From an uncultured Phascolarctobacterium sp. (GTDB taxonomy: Bacteria; Bacillota; Negativicutes; Acidaminococcales; Acidaminococcaceae), in NCBI GenBank assembly GCA_900545535.1, contig UQZN01000017.1, forward strand, positions 1 to 55,456: a stretch of DNA of 55,456 bases, in the 5' to 3' direction. This document shows, in pieces, positions 24,736 through 34,225 of this stretch (the stretch's first letter is position 1; every line of letters starts with the position of its first letter). The position numbers and the translations under genes were made by a program. Below the pieces are notes generated by a model. That model saw only the letters and a program-made list of their open reading frames with translations, was not told where the DNA came from and made no database searches.

Positions 24736-26169
24736 ATGTCTGTTGAACCTGCTAAACAAAAAGCTGCTGCTAAAACGCTGACGCTCTGGAATTTCTTTAC
24801 GATCGGCTTTGGGGCCATCATCGGTACCGGCTGGATCTTTCTGGTTGGCGAATGGCTGATCATCAGCGGCGGGCCCATCCCGGCCATGCTGGCCTTTTTA
24901 CTTGGCGCGCTGCTTCTGCTGCCGGTCGGCGCCGTTTTCGGGGAGCTTACAAGTGCCCTGCCGATCGACGGCGGCGTGATCGAATATGTAGACCGCAGCT
25001 ATGGCAAAACAGCTGCTTTTATTACCGGCTGGTTCCTGCTGCTGAGCAATATTATCATGTGCCCCTGGGAAACGATCGCTATTTCCACCCTTTTGGGCAC
25101 CCTGTTCGGCGACTTGTTTCCCTGGCTGCGTTCCGTCAGGCTTTACAGTATTTTAGGCGCAGACGTCTACCTTTTTCCAGCCCTGATCGCTCTCTGCCTC
25201 TCCGGCTTCATCATCAGGCAAAATCTGCACGGCTCAAAAGCTGCTGCCAAAGCGCAGTCCTTCCTGACCAAAGCCTTACTGGCAGGGCTGCTGCTGGCAC
25301 TTCTCAGCGCTTTTGACAAAGGCTGGCTCGCAAACTGGCAGCCGCTTTTTCTTGCTGTCAATACAGCAACCGCGCAGACCCAGGCTGCTTCTTTTGGTAC
25401 GGGTGTTTTGGCCCTGCTTACAGTAACGCCCTTTTTCTATACCGGCTTTGATACCATCCCCCAGCAGGCAGAAGAAGCTGCTCAGGGTCTGGACTGGCAT
25501 AAATTCGGCAGGATCATCAGTCTTGCGCTTTTATCAGCAGGCAGCTTTTATATCATCTGCATAGCGGCTTTCAGCAGCCTTATGCCCTGGACAAATTTTA
25601 TCAAACAGCCTTTGGCCGCCCTTGCCTGCCTAAAACACATCAATTCCACTTTATATTTTCTGATGCTTTGCATCACCGTTTTAGGCGCTTTGGGACCAAT
25701 GAACTCTTTCTATGCCTCTTCCTCCAGGATTTTACTGGCCATGGCCCGCAAAAAACAACTGCCGGCGGCATTTATCCCTGCCGATGCTGCCAAGCCCATA
25801 GCCGGATCAACGCATCTCCTGCTCAGCTCCGGCATCATGCTTGCTCCTTTTCTGGGAGGTAATATGCTGCTGCCTTTAACAAATGTTGCAGCTTTGACCT
25901 TCATGTTTTCCTGCCTGATGGTCTGTCTGGCCTGTTATAAAATGCGCAGCAGCGAGCCGGCTCTGCACCGTCCCTACAAAGTACCGGGCGGTAAAACAGG
26001 TATCTTCTGCGCCTGCTGCATCAGCTTTCTGATCATCGCTTCCATGCTGCTGCCCGGTACTGCCGCTTCACTAAGTAAAACTGAATACCTCCTGCTGTCC
26101 GGCTGGGCCGCTTTGGGACTGCTCGTTAAAAGCCTGCTGCTTTACAAAAACAAGAAGGACTGCCGTTAA
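24736..26169 (+). CDS. APC-superfamily amino acid/amine permease
   Basis: A 477-residue transporter with about twelve TM segments. The family signature near the N-terminus is GFGAIIGTGWIF (TM1 glycine-rich break) followed by a SALPIDGGVIEYVDR segment. It resembles amino acid or amine permeases of the APC family; the substrate is not readable. It is divergent from the LsrF/Dak-like operon and shares its 250-bp control region, so it could import that pathway's precursor, although APC carriers normally take amines or amino acids. The 3' end lies in a terminator hairpin. Confidence 0.85.
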   Translation: MSVEPAKQKAAAKTLTLWNFFTIGFGAIIGTGWIFLVGEWLIISGGPIPAMLAFLLGALLLLPVGAVFGELTSALPIDGGVIEYVDRSYGKTAAFITGWFLLLSNIIMCPWETIAISTLLGTLFGDLFPWLRSVRLYSILGADVYLFPALIALCLSGFIIRQNLHGSKAAAKAQSFLTKALLAGLLLALLSAFDKGWLANWQPLFLAVNTATAQTQAASFGTGVLALLTVTPFFYTGFDTIPQQAEEAAQGLDWHKFGRIISLALLSAGSFYIICIAAFSSLMPWTNFIKQPLAALACLKHINSTLYFLMLCITVLGALGPMNSFYASSSRILLAMARKKQLPAAFIPADAAKPIAGSTHLLLSSGIMLAPFLGGNMLLPLTNVAALTFMFSCLMVCLACYKMRSSEPALHRPYKVPGGKTGIFCACCISFLIIASMLLPGTAASLSKTEYLLLSGWAALGLLVKSLLLYKNKKDCR

Positions 26170-26181
26170 ACGGCAGTCCTT
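26155..26181. terminator. Bidirectional terminator overlapping the APC permease stop
   Basis: Eleven-base arms (26155-26165 with 26171-26181) around the TAA stop region serve the permease and the convergent DUF1847 gene. Confidence 0.85.
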
Positions 26182-26196
26182 ATATAAACGTCAAGA

Positions 26197-26793
26197 TCAA
26201 ACAGTACCATCTTCCAAAATTCCCAGCTTCCGCCGCCAGTAACGCGAATAAACAGCGCCGGCCGGATTATTGGCTAAAACCCTGTCTTTGGTAATAATGC
26301 TGGAGACAGGGGCTTTGGATTCCATGGTAAAGAGCATATCATGCCCTACGCAAAGGCCTACGATAAAGTTCAGTTCTGTGCCGCCTTCGTTCAGCAGACG
26401 GGCCTGCACTTTAGGGTTGCACATGGCTTCACGCTGACCCGGTTTGATTTTTTCCAGTTCCAGCAGATCCTTATCGACAGAACAGACCTTACAGCAGACA
26501 GATTGCACGTCCAGGCCTTCATTTTTGAAATACTGGGCACAAAAATGCGCTTCATTGGCCAGGCCGATGCAAAAAGCAATGCCGACTTTTTGAATGCCCA
26601 TTTCTTTAGCGAAAAATACGCTTTCCTCCAGACGCGTCATTTTCAAATAATTACGGCTCTCGGTCGCAGACGATGCGCGCATCATTTTTTTATCTTCGTC
26701 GGTATAATACTCGTTGATTTCTTCATGAGTCAGACGAGTACAATTCTGACCGCTGGTGTAGCATTTGTGATGAGGGCAAAAAGCACAGTTCAT
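26197..26793 (-). CDS. DUF1847 cysteine-rich metal-binding protein
   Basis: A 198-residue cytoplasmic protein matching the DUF1847 family of anaerobes. Many cysteines lie in pairs: CAFCPHHKC near the N-terminus, then FCIGLANEAHFC, CCKVCSVD, MCNPKVQA and LCVGHDMLF. This pattern suggests an Fe-S cluster or other metal site. Function unknown. AGGAGGAATG precedes the ATG. It is transcribed away from the haem operon that starts 214 bases to the right, so the two share an upstream region. Confidence 0.82.
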   Translation of the reverse strand: MNCAFCPHHKCYTSGQNCTRLTHEEINEYYTDEDKKMMRASSATESRNYLKMTRLEESVFFAKEMGIQKVGIAFCIGLANEAHFCAQYFKNEGLDVQSVCCKVCSVDKDLLELEKIKPGQREAMCNPKVQARLLNEGGTELNFIVGLCVGHDMLFTMESKAPVSSIITKDRVLANNPAGAVYSRYWRRKLGILEDGTV

Positions 26794-27006
26794 AAGTCAT
26801 TCCTCCTACCGCAGGTTGTTGTTTATCTGTAAGTATTCGCTGCCGGAACAGCAAATCCTTTTTATTGCCGCAATTAATCTTCAGCCCTGATTTTACACCG
26901 CTGGAACACTCTTTTAACTGGAAATAAATCCTATTTTATGATATTATAGTTGTTGTATTTTTATCATTAATACTTCTGTAAACTTTATTTTTATAAGCAG
27001 GTAATC

Positions 27007-27666
27007 ATGCAGCAGAATTCTTTTGCTTATCCGGCAATGCTGGACTTAAAAAATAAAAAATGCGTCATCATCGGCGGCGGTAAAGTAGCAGTGCGTAAAG
27101 CCCTGCCATTGATCGAAGCCGGCGCCGACCTGACGGTGATCGCACCGGCAGTAGACCCGCAGCTGGCGACCCTGGCGAAAACAGGGCTGCTGCAGGTAAA
27201 ATTGCGCGCTTACGCAGATGATGATCTCAGCGATGCTTTTGTCACCGTAGCCGCAACTGATGATTTTGCCGTCAATCGAAAGATCGCTGCCGCCGCGCCC
27301 TGTCTCTGCAACGTAGTGACAGAACCGGCACTGGGTAATTTCAGCGTGCCCTCGACCGTCAAAAACGGCGCTTTGACCTTTACCCTGTCTACCGGAGGCA
27401 TGCCTGCCCTGACCCGGGTACTGGCGCAGGACCTGAAAAAATATTACGGTCCTGATTTTGCTGAATTCAATGAATTTTTACAGCAGCTCCGCCAGGAGCT
27501 GCTGACTCTTGAGATAACGCCTGAAAAGCGTACTGCTTTCTGGCGTCAGACTTTAACACAATCCGTCATCGACCTGCTTCATGCAGGACAGCTTGACCAG
27601 GCAAAGGAGAGCATCACTGATGCAGTTAATCGTTTTAGGCTTGAATCACAAAACAGCCCCCGTTGA
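27007..27666 (+). CDS. sirC: Precorrin-2 dehydrogenase / sirohaem synthase N-terminal type
   Basis: A 219-residue NAD-dependent enzyme of the CysG-N/Met8 type. It has the dinucleotide motif IIGGGKVAVRKALPLIEAGA, VTVAATDDFAVNR and CNVVTEPALGNFSVPS. It oxidises precorrin-2 to sirohydrochlorin and may also add Fe. It opens the tetrapyrrole operon and overlaps hemA by 47 bases. The upstream gap (26794-27006) is AT-rich without a clear operator. The ribosome site (CAGGTAA) is modest. Confidence 0.9.
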   Translation: MQQNSFAYPAMLDLKNKKCVIIGGGKVAVRKALPLIEAGADLTVIAPAVDPQLATLAKTGLLQVKLRAYADDDLSDAFVTVAATDDFAVNRKIAAAAPCLCNVVTEPALGNFSVPSTVKNGALTFTLSTGGMPALTRVLAQDLKKYYGPDFAEFNEFLQQLRQELLTLEITPEKRTAFWRQTLTQSVIDLLHAGQLDQAKESITDAVNRFRLESQNSPR

Positions 27667-28927
27667 TATCCGCGAGCGGTTCAATTTCCCGCAGGACAAA
27701 ACAGTCCGTGTGCTGCGCCGGCTGATCAACAACGATAATATCAACGAGGCCGTTTTACTATCGACCTGTAACAGAACCGAACTTTATCTGGTACTGGAAG
27801 ATACCACGGCAGGCGTAGCCTTTCTGCGCACATTACTGCGCCACCTGGCGGGCGAACAGTATCAGCCCGACTACTTCTATAATTTGACCGGCATCAATTG
27901 TGTCCGGCATCTGTTTAAAGTCGCTTCCAGCCTTGACTCTCTCATCATCGGCGAAGGCCAGATCCTGAGCCAGATCAAAAGTGCTTATAATCTATCCCGC
28001 AGCCGGGGTATGACTGCTACCCTGCTCAATACCGTTTTTATCCGCGCTATTACCGTAGGTAAAAGGGTACGCACAGAAACCAAGATCGCCTACAGTTCGG
28101 TATCTGTTTCTTCGGCCGCTGTCGATCTGGCTATCAACATCGTCGGCGATCTGACCAAAGCCAATATTTTAGTACTCGGCGCCGGCCGAATGAGCGAATT
28201 GACCGCCCGGCATTTGATCGACAAAGGCGCTAAAACCATTTTTGTCAGCAACCGCAATCTTGATCACGCCCAGGAACTGGCAGAAAAATTCAACGGTACA
28301 GCGATCCCGTATAATGAATTTATGCAGCAGGCCATAACCTCTGACATCATTATCACCTCTACCGGAGCACCTCATTATGTGATCACAGAGCAGGGCGTAC
28401 GCGACATTATCCCCAAGCGCGGCGGTAAACCGCTTATTCTGGTAGATATTGCCGTGCCGCGCGATGTTGACCCGCTTGTAGGCGGCATCGAAGGCGTAAC
28501 GCTGTATAATATCGACGACCTTGAAGGCGTTGTCGATATGAATAAAAATTTCCGTTCTTCGGAAGCCAAAGTCGCGGAAAATATCATTGAAGAAGGCATC
28601 GAAGCATTAAAAGAACGGCTGCGTTATCTGACTATGCGGCCTGTAATGGTGCAACTGCATGAAAAAATGAACTTTCTGCGGCAGAAGGTCTTAAAACGTG
28701 CTTTTGCCAAGCTGCCCGACCTTACCGAGAAAGAACGCCGCATCATCGACATCATGACCCAGCGTCTGGAACATAAATTCCTGCGCGAACCGATGACAGC
28801 TATGAACAATGCTGCCGGTACGGCAGATGAAGAACGCTATAAAAAAATGATCTGTGAGTTATTTCTACTCAACGATTCGGGAGAGGACTATATAGGTGAT
28901 GAAAACAAATTTGATTATTGGGACTAG
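27620..28927 (+). CDS. hemA: Glutamyl-tRNA reductase
   Basis: A 435-residue enzyme making glutamate-1-semialdehyde from Glu-tRNA, the first step of the C5 pathway. Seen: GLNHKTAPVDIRE, the active-site Cys in STCNRTELY, GEGQILSQIKSAY, NADPH site LGAGRMSELTARHL, DIAVPRDVDP and a C-terminal helical dimerisation domain. ATG 27620 follows AAGGAGAG; the frame is open further upstream to 27581 without such a site. It overlaps sirC upstream and hemC downstream, showing tight coupling. Confidence 0.96.
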   Translation: MQLIVLGLNHKTAPVDIRERFNFPQDKTVRVLRRLINNDNINEAVLLSTCNRTELYLVLEDTTAGVAFLRTLLRHLAGEQYQPDYFYNLTGINCVRHLFKVASSLDSLIIGEGQILSQIKSAYNLSRSRGMTATLLNTVFIRAITVGKRVRTETKIAYSSVSVSSAAVDLAINIVGDLTKANILVLGAGRMSELTARHLIDKGAKTIFVSNRNLDHAQELAEKFNGTAIPYNEFMQQAITSDIIITSTGAPHYVITEQGVRDIIPKRGGKPLILVDIAVPRDVDPLVGGIEGVTLYNIDDLEGVVDMNKNFRSSEAKVAENIIEEGIEALKERLRYLTMRPVMVQLHEKMNFLRQKVLKRAFAKLPDLTEKERRIIDIMTQRLEHKFLREPMTAMNNAAGTADEERYKKMICELFLLNDSGEDYIGDENKFDYWD

Positions 28928-29819
28928 GCAGAGCCTGCTGGCACTGTGGCAAAGCAATCATATTGCCGGGATTCTGCGCCGGCAATATCCGGAATGTACC
29001 GTGACTTTAAAAAAGATCATTACCAAGGGCGACCGTATCCTTGACGTACCGCTGGCCAAGATCGGCGGCAAGGGCCTTTTTACCAAAGAACTGGAAACAG
29101 CTCTTTTAGAAGGTGAGATCGATCTCGCCGTCCACAGCCTGAAGGATATGCCGACCGTGCTGCCGGAAGGCCTGTGCCTGACAGCGATCACTGAACGGGC
29201 CAACGCAGGCGACGCTTTTGTCAGCAATAAATACGCTTCTATCGAAACACTACCGCAGGGAGCAGTGCTGGGCACCTCCAGCCTGCGCCGCAAAGCCCAG
29301 CTTCTGGCTGCACGTCCCGACCTGAAGATCGTGGATCTGCGCGGCAATGTTGATACACGTCTGCGCAAGCTGGACGAAGGGCAAATGGACGCCATCATTC
29401 TCGCGGCAGCTGGTTTGACCCGCCTGGGTTATACCGATCGGATCAAAGAGATCATCCCCTACAGTTTCTGCCTGCCGGCAGTTGGACAGGGTGCTTTGGC
29501 GATCGAGTGCTGCAGCGGCAATGCAGAAGTAAGAGCTATGCTTGATTTTTTAAATGATCTGCCTACCCAACAGGCCACCGATGCTGAACGCGCCTTTTTG
29601 GGACTTATAGAGGGCGGCTGTCAGGTACCGATCGGAGTACATGCCGTTACTGCAGGTGATACTGTTTCTATTGAAGCCATCATTGCTTCACTGGACGGCA
29701 GCACCGTTTTACGCGATAAGATCCAGGGCCGGGCGGCAGATGCTGCCGCGCTCGGCAAAGAGCTTGGCAATAAAATGTTAGATCAGGGCGGCCGGGCAAT
29801 CCTCGCCGAGATCATGTAA
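28899..29819 (+). CDS. hemC: Porphobilinogen deaminase (hydroxymethylbilane synthase)
   Basis: A roughly 306-residue enzyme joining four porphobilinogens. Family signatures: IIGTRQSLLALWQ, KGLFTKELE, the catalytic Asp in HSLKDMPT, GTSSLRRKAQL, DLRGNVDTRL and the dipyrromethane cofactor Cys in GGCQVPIG. Start ATG 28899 (a GTG one codon before is possible) overlaps hemA by 29 bases. Confidence 0.96.
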   Translation: MKTNLIIGTRQSLLALWQSNHIAGILRRQYPECTVTLKKIITKGDRILDVPLAKIGGKGLFTKELETALLEGEIDLAVHSLKDMPTVLPEGLCLTAITERANAGDAFVSNKYASIETLPQGAVLGTSSLRRKAQLLAARPDLKIVDLRGNVDTRLRKLDEGQMDAIILAAAGLTRLGYTDRIKEIIPYSFCLPAVGQGALAIECCSGNAEVRAMLDFLNDLPTQQATDAERAFLGLIEGGCQVPIGVHAVTAGDTVSIEAIIASLDGSTVLRDKIQGRAADAAALGKELGNKMLDQGGRAILAEIM

Positions 29820-29831
29820 GGAGAGAAATCA

Positions 29832-31349
29832 ATGACAAAACAGGGAAAAGTTTACTTGATCGGCGCAGGCCCCGGAGATCCCGGTCTGCTTTCTATCAAG
29901 GCCATGGAATGTTTACAGGCTGCCGACGCCGTTGTTTACGACCGTCTGGCAGATCCGAGAATTTTAGCCTATGCTAAAGACGACGCAGAAATGGTTTACG
30001 TCGGCAAAGCTTCCGCTAACCACACCATGCGTCAGCCCGACATCAACAAACTGCTGGTAAAACTGGCGGCAGAAGGCAAGACAGTCGCCCGTCTTAAGGG
30101 CGGCGATCCTTTTGTTTTTGGACGCGGCGGTGAAGAAGCTATTGAGCTTTTGGAAGCCGGGCTGCCTTTTGAATTCGTTCCCGGCGTTACCTCTGCGATC
30201 GCAGTTGCCGAATATGCCGGTATCCCCGTTACCCACCGCCATGTAGCCACTTCCTTTGCCGTCATTACCGGCCACGAAGATCCTACTAAAGGCGAATCGA
30301 CGATCAACTGGAGCGGTCTTGCTACCGCTGTCGATACCCTGGTCTTTCTGATGGGTGTCGAAAATCTTACCAATATCACTAAAAATCTCATCGCCAACGG
30401 GCGCAGTGCTGATACTCCGGCAGCAGTCATCCGCTGGGGCACCAAACCGGAACAGCGCACTTTGATCACTACCATAGGAACTGCTGCCGCCGATGTTGCC
30501 GCCGCAGGGCTGAAACCGCCGGCCATCTTCATTGTCGGCAATGTAGTGAAGCTGCGCGAGCAGCTGCAATGGTTCGATAACAAACCGCTCTTTGGTAAAA
30601 CGATCGTTGTGACCAGAGCCCGGGCGCAGGCCAGCGCTTTAACAAAGCAGCTGGAAGCTGCCGGAGCGCGCGTGCTCGAAGCACCGGCAATCAAGATCGT
30701 TCCCCCTGAAGATTATACGCCGCTGGACAAGGCGATCGAAAATATCAAGACCTATAAGTGGCTGGTACTCACCAGCGCCAACGGCGTTACTGCTTTCTTT
30801 GACCGTCTGGATAACGCCGGGCTGGATTCCCGTTCCCTGTCCGAACTCAAAATAGCGGCTATTGGCAGCGAAACTGCCAAAGCTTTAAAAAACTACGGTA
30901 TCACCGCCGATATAGTACCGCCTGCTTTCAAGGCCGAAGAACTGGCGGAATCTCTGGCTTCCGAGCTGTCTGTAGGCGATAAGGTCCTGCTGGCGCGCGC
31001 CCGTGTCGCCCGCGAAGTATTACCGGAGAGTCTGCGTGCCTTAGGCGCCAGCGTCGATGTGGTAACCGCTTATGAAACCATTGCCGCCCTGGAGAACAGG
31101 GAGGAACTGCTGGCTGCCCTGCAAAACGGCGAAGTCGATCTGGTGACTTTTACCAGCTCCTCGACCGTTACCAATCTTCTGGAATCGCTGGGCGAGCATA
31201 AAGAACTTATCAATAAGATCCCCGCCGCAGCTATTGGTCCTGTTACTGCCGATACCTGCCGCCAGAATAATCTTGAACCTGCCATCATCGCCGAAAAGTT
31301 TACTATCGCAGGTTTAACAGACGCTATCCAAAGCTATTATAAGGAGTGA
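29832..31349 (+). CDS. cobA/hemD: Fused uroporphyrinogen-III methyltransferase / uroporphyrinogen-III synthase
   Basis: A 505-residue two-domain enzyme. Residues about 5-245 are the SAM-dependent CobA/SumT part (LIGAGPGDPGLL, DRLADPRIL, RLKGGDPFVFGRG, PGVTSAIA, GIPVTHR). Residues about 254-505 are HemD (KTIVVTRARAQAS, LVLTSANGV, TFTSSSTVTN, AIGPVTADT). The fusion makes uro'gen III and methylates it to precorrin-2, the branch point to sirohaem and B12. This arrangement is common in clostridia and Negativicutes. AAGGAGAG precedes the ATG. Confidence 0.95.
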   Translation: MTKQGKVYLIGAGPGDPGLLSIKAMECLQAADAVVYDRLADPRILAYAKDDAEMVYVGKASANHTMRQPDINKLLVKLAAEGKTVARLKGGDPFVFGRGGEEAIELLEAGLPFEFVPGVTSAIAVAEYAGIPVTHRHVATSFAVITGHEDPTKGESTINWSGLATAVDTLVFLMGVENLTNITKNLIANGRSADTPAAVIRWGTKPEQRTLITTIGTAAADVAAAGLKPPAIFIVGNVVKLREQLQWFDNKPLFGKTIVVTRARAQASALTKQLEAAGARVLEAPAIKIVPPEDYTPLDKAIENIKTYKWLVLTSANGVTAFFDRLDNAGLDSRSLSELKIAAIGSETAKALKNYGITADIVPPAFKAEELAESLASELSVGDKVLLARARVAREVLPESLRALGASVDVVTAYETIAALENREELLAALQNGEVDLVTFTSSSTVTNLLESLGEHKELINKIPAAAIGPVTADTCRQNNLEPAIIAEKFTIAGLTDAIQSYYKE

Positions 31350-31354
31350 TCAGT

Positions 31355-32335
31355 ATGGGCTTTCCTATTTACCGTCCCCGCCGTCTGCGTGCTACAGAAA
31401 ATCTGCGCAGCATGATCCGCGAGACTGAACTTTCCGTTAAAGACCTCATTTATCCCTTATTCATCGTGCCCGGCACCGGTATCAAAAATGAAATCGAATC
31501 GCTGCCCGGCAATTATCACTGGTCCTTAGACCGATTGCCGGAAGTTTTACAGGAGATCAGCGGGCTTAGTATCCCGGCCGTGATCCTGTTCGGTATCCCC
31601 TCATATAAAAATGCTGTCGGCAGCAGTGCCTGGGATGCAGACGAACCTGTACAGCAGGCCTGCCGCCTGATCAAAGAAACCCATCCGGAGCTGGTAGTCG
31701 TTACCGACGCCTGCCTGTGCGAATACACAGAGCACGGTCATTGCGGTGTTTTAGAAAACGGCTGCACGGTCAACAACGATGAAACACTGCCGCTGCTGGC
31801 TAAAATTGCCGTTTCCCACGCGCAGGCCGGCGCTGACATCGTTGCTCCTTCCAACATGATGGACGGCTATGTCAAAGTCATGCGCGAAGCGCTGGACGAA
31901 GCCGGTTTCAGCAATGTTGCCCTGATGGCCTATTCCGCCAAATATGCTTCAGCTTATTACGGACCTTTCCGTGCCGCCGCCGATTCTACTCCTTCTGCCG
32001 GCGACCGTAAAGGCTACCAGATGGACCCCGGCAACAGTGACGAAGCGCTGCGCGAGGTGGCCCTCGATATCGAAGAAGGCGCTGATATAGTTATGGTCAA
32101 ACCTGCTTTGGCTTTTATGGATATCATCAGCCGCGTGAAAGAAACCTTTAACCGCCCTTTATGCGTTTATAATGTCAGCGGTGAATACGCCATGGTCAAA
32201 GCCGCAGCAGCCAAAGGCTGGATCGACGAACAGCGTATCGTTATGGAAACCATGCTGGGCTTCAAACGCGCCGGCGCTAAAATGATCATCACCTATCATG
32301 CCCTCGATGTAGCCAGATGGCTGCAGGGCAAATAA
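31355..32335 (+). CDS. hemB: Porphobilinogen synthase (ALA dehydratase)
   Basis: A 326-residue TIM-barrel enzyme condensing two 5-aminolevulinates. The zinc-type cysteine site reads TDACLCEYTEHGHCG. The two active-site lysines lie in MAYSAKYAS and MVKPALAF. Other signatures: RPRRLRATENLR, FPIY start and APSNMMDG. ATG 31355 follows AAGGAGTGATC. Next to cobA/hemD without overlap. Confidence 0.96.
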   Translation: MGFPIYRPRRLRATENLRSMIRETELSVKDLIYPLFIVPGTGIKNEIESLPGNYHWSLDRLPEVLQEISGLSIPAVILFGIPSYKNAVGSSAWDADEPVQQACRLIKETHPELVVVTDACLCEYTEHGHCGVLENGCTVNNDETLPLLAKIAVSHAQAGADIVAPSNMMDGYVKVMREALDEAGFSNVALMAYSAKYASAYYGPFRAAADSTPSAGDRKGYQMDPGNSDEALREVALDIEEGADIVMVKPALAFMDIISRVKETFNRPLCVYNVSGEYAMVKAAAAKGWIDEQRIVMETMLGFKRAGAKMIITYHALDVARWLQGK

Positions 32336-32347
32336 AGGAGGCCGCAG

Positions 32348-33646
32348 ATGGAGCACAGTAAATCTCAGGCAGCCTTTGCCGAAGCCAAACAATACATTCC
32401 CGGCGGCGTCAACAGTCCCGTCCGCTCTTTTCGCAGCGTCGGCGGCATTCCGCCTGTCATTGCCAAAGGCAGCGGCAGCAAACTGACTGACATCGACGGC
32501 AACGAATATATTGATTATGTACTTTCCTACGGCCCTTTGCTTTTAGGGCACGCTCATCCTCAGGTCACCACAGCCATTCAAGAGGCGACCGCCAGAGGTT
32601 CTTCCTACGGTGCGCCGACGCTGGCGGAAACAGCGCTTGCCAAGCTGCTCTGTCAGCTTGTGCCTTCTATGGAAATGGTCCGCATGGTCAACAGCGGCAC
32701 CGAAGCTACTATGAGCGCACTGCGTTTGGCCCGCGCTTATACCGGCCGTGAGAACATCGTCAAATTTATCGGCTGCTATCATGGTCATCATGACAGCCTG
32801 CTGGTCAAAGCCGGCAGCGGCGCGGCTACTTTAGGCGTTCCCGACAGTCCCGGCGTCCCCAAAGGCGTTGCGGCCAATACCATTACCGTTCCTTTTAACG
32901 ATCAGGCAGCCCTGGAAGCTGTTTTTGCGGCTCAAGGCGATACTATTGCCGCCGTTATCATGGAACCGACTCCCGGCAACATGGGACTGGTATTACCGCA
33001 GGACGGTTATCTGGAATTCATTCGCAGCATCACTGAAAAAAATGGCGCTTTGCTGATCTGTGATGAAGTCATGTCCGGCTTCCGCAGCAGCGAAAAATCT
33101 TCGCAGGGTCTCTACGGTATCGATCCAGATATCACCTGTCTGGGTAAAGTTATCGGCGGCGGGCTGCCGGTAGCTGCTTACGGCGGCAAACGTGAGATCA
33201 TGGAACAGGTCGCTCCGGTCGGGCCCATGTATCAGGCCGGTACTTTAAGCGGCAATCCGCTGGCAATGGCTGCCGGTATCGCCAACCTTACTTATATGCG
33301 TGAGCATCATGTCTGCAGCCAGCTGGAAAGTATGACTGCTATCCTGGCAGGCGGGCTCGTTAAAGCTGCTGCCCAGGCCGGCGTACCCGTACAGGTGCAT
33401 CGCCTCGGTTCCATGTTCACCGTGTTCTTTACAGCTGCAGAAGTTTACGACTATGACAGCGCCTGCACAAGTGATCTGGAAGCATTCCGTATCTATTTCC
33501 ACAGTATGCTGGAGCAGGGCATTTACCTGCCCCCCTCTCAATTTGAAACTAATTTCTTATCGCTGGCACATACGCCGGAGGATATTGAAAAAACCTTACA
33601 GGCAGCTGCCAAAGCTTTTGCAGCAGTCGCCGCAGCCAGAAAATAA
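32348..33646 (+). CDS. hemL: Glutamate-1-semialdehyde 2,1-aminomutase
   Basis: A 432-residue PLP enzyme making 5-aminolevulinate. Signatures: YIPGGVNSPVRSF, LLGHAHPQV, NSGTEATMSALRLAR, YHGHHDSLLVKAGSGA, DEVMSGFR and the PLP Lys in CLGKVIGGGLPVAAYGG. AAAGGAGGCC precedes the ATG. It is the last gene of the operon; a strong terminator follows. No hemE/hemN-type genes follow here, so this cluster ends at the uro'gen III/precorrin-2 stage. Confidence 0.96.
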   Translation: MEHSKSQAAFAEAKQYIPGGVNSPVRSFRSVGGIPPVIAKGSGSKLTDIDGNEYIDYVLSYGPLLLGHAHPQVTTAIQEATARGSSYGAPTLAETALAKLLCQLVPSMEMVRMVNSGTEATMSALRLARAYTGRENIVKFIGCYHGHHDSLLVKAGSGAATLGVPDSPGVPKGVAANTITVPFNDQAALEAVFAAQGDTIAAVIMEPTPGNMGLVLPQDGYLEFIRSITEKNGALLICDEVMSGFRSSEKSSQGLYGIDPDITCLGKVIGGGLPVAAYGGKREIMEQVAPVGPMYQAGTLSGNPLAMAAGIANLTYMREHHVCSQLESMTAILAGGLVKAAAQAGVPVQVHRLGSMFTVFFTAAEVYDYDSACTSDLEAFRIYFHSMLEQGIYLPPSQFETNFLSLAHTPEDIEKTLQAAAKAFAAVAAARK

Positions 33647-33661
33647 ACTCTGTACTGAAAC

Positions 33662-33699
33662 AAAAAACCGTCATAACCATAAGGTTATGACGGTTTTTT
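33662..33699. terminator. Bidirectional terminator of the haem operon
   Basis: A perfect 17-bp stem (33662-33678 with 33683-33699), A6 left and T6 right, between convergent genes. Confidence 0.92.
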
Positions 33700-33707
33700 A
33701 CTGTTGA

Positions 33708-34136
33708 TTATTTTTCTGCCTGTTTTTGGACTTCCATCGGTGCAAAAATAAACTCTGTCAGCTTGCTTTCCTTGTTGAAGCCATAAATCACACGTACCAT
33801 CTGCTGCTTGCTGTAGCTGCCCAGATAAGTGAGACGGTCAGCCTGACCTAAACGCTCATAAGCAACAAATTTCATGTCCTTCATTGTTCCCAGCGTATCC
33901 TTGACCTGTTTCTGCAGCGCTGCAAAAGCTTTTTCATCTAACTTCTGTTTCAATTCCGGGCTGAAACCAGCTGCCGCACCGGCATAACCGCTGTCATCAG
34001 GCACATTGAGCGCCGCCACGAATTTATCGACTATTTTCTGCTGTTTATTCAAATCATTACCGTCACCAGCTGCAAAACAGACAGCAGCCATTGCCATTGT
34101 TAGAACCACAGTTACCAGCATTACTAATTTCTTCAT
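33708..34136 (-). CDS. Small exported protein of unknown function
   Basis: A 142-residue protein with a clear signal peptide (about 1-22, ending VCFAAG). The mature part is charged and helical (IVDKFVAALN, FSPELKQKLDEKAFAALQKQVKDTLGTMKDMKFVAYERLG). It then has strands (LTYLGSYSKQQMVRVIYGF, LTEFIFAPMEV). This layout resembles the DUF3887/NTF2-like periplasmic modules, but I cannot assign it firmly. GAGAGGATG is the ribosome site. It has its own promoter with a 5-4-5 palindrome in the spacer. Confidence 0.75.
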   Translation of the reverse strand: MKKLVMLVTVVLTMAMAAVCFAAGDGNDLNKQQKIVDKFVAALNVPDDSGYAGAAAGFSPELKQKLDEKAFAALQKQVKDTLGTMKDMKFVAYERLGQADRLTYLGSYSKQQMVRVIYGFNKESKLTEFIFAPMEVQKQAEK

Positions 34137-34187
34137 CTACATCATCCTCTCATAGTCACAATCAGCAAATCTTACTGATATACTCTT

Positions 34188-34215
34188 ATTATAACGTATC
34201 CATTGATACCGTCAA
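34188..34215 (-). promoter_or_regulatory. Promoter with a palindrome filling the spacer
   Basis: On the minus strand TTGACG (34210-34215) and TATAAT (34188-34193) are 16 bp apart. GTATC-CATT-GATAC (34196-34209, plus strand) is a perfect 5-4-5 inverted repeat lying exactly between them, a typical repressor position. Confidence 0.6.
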
Positions 34216-34225
34216 TATTTTTCTC

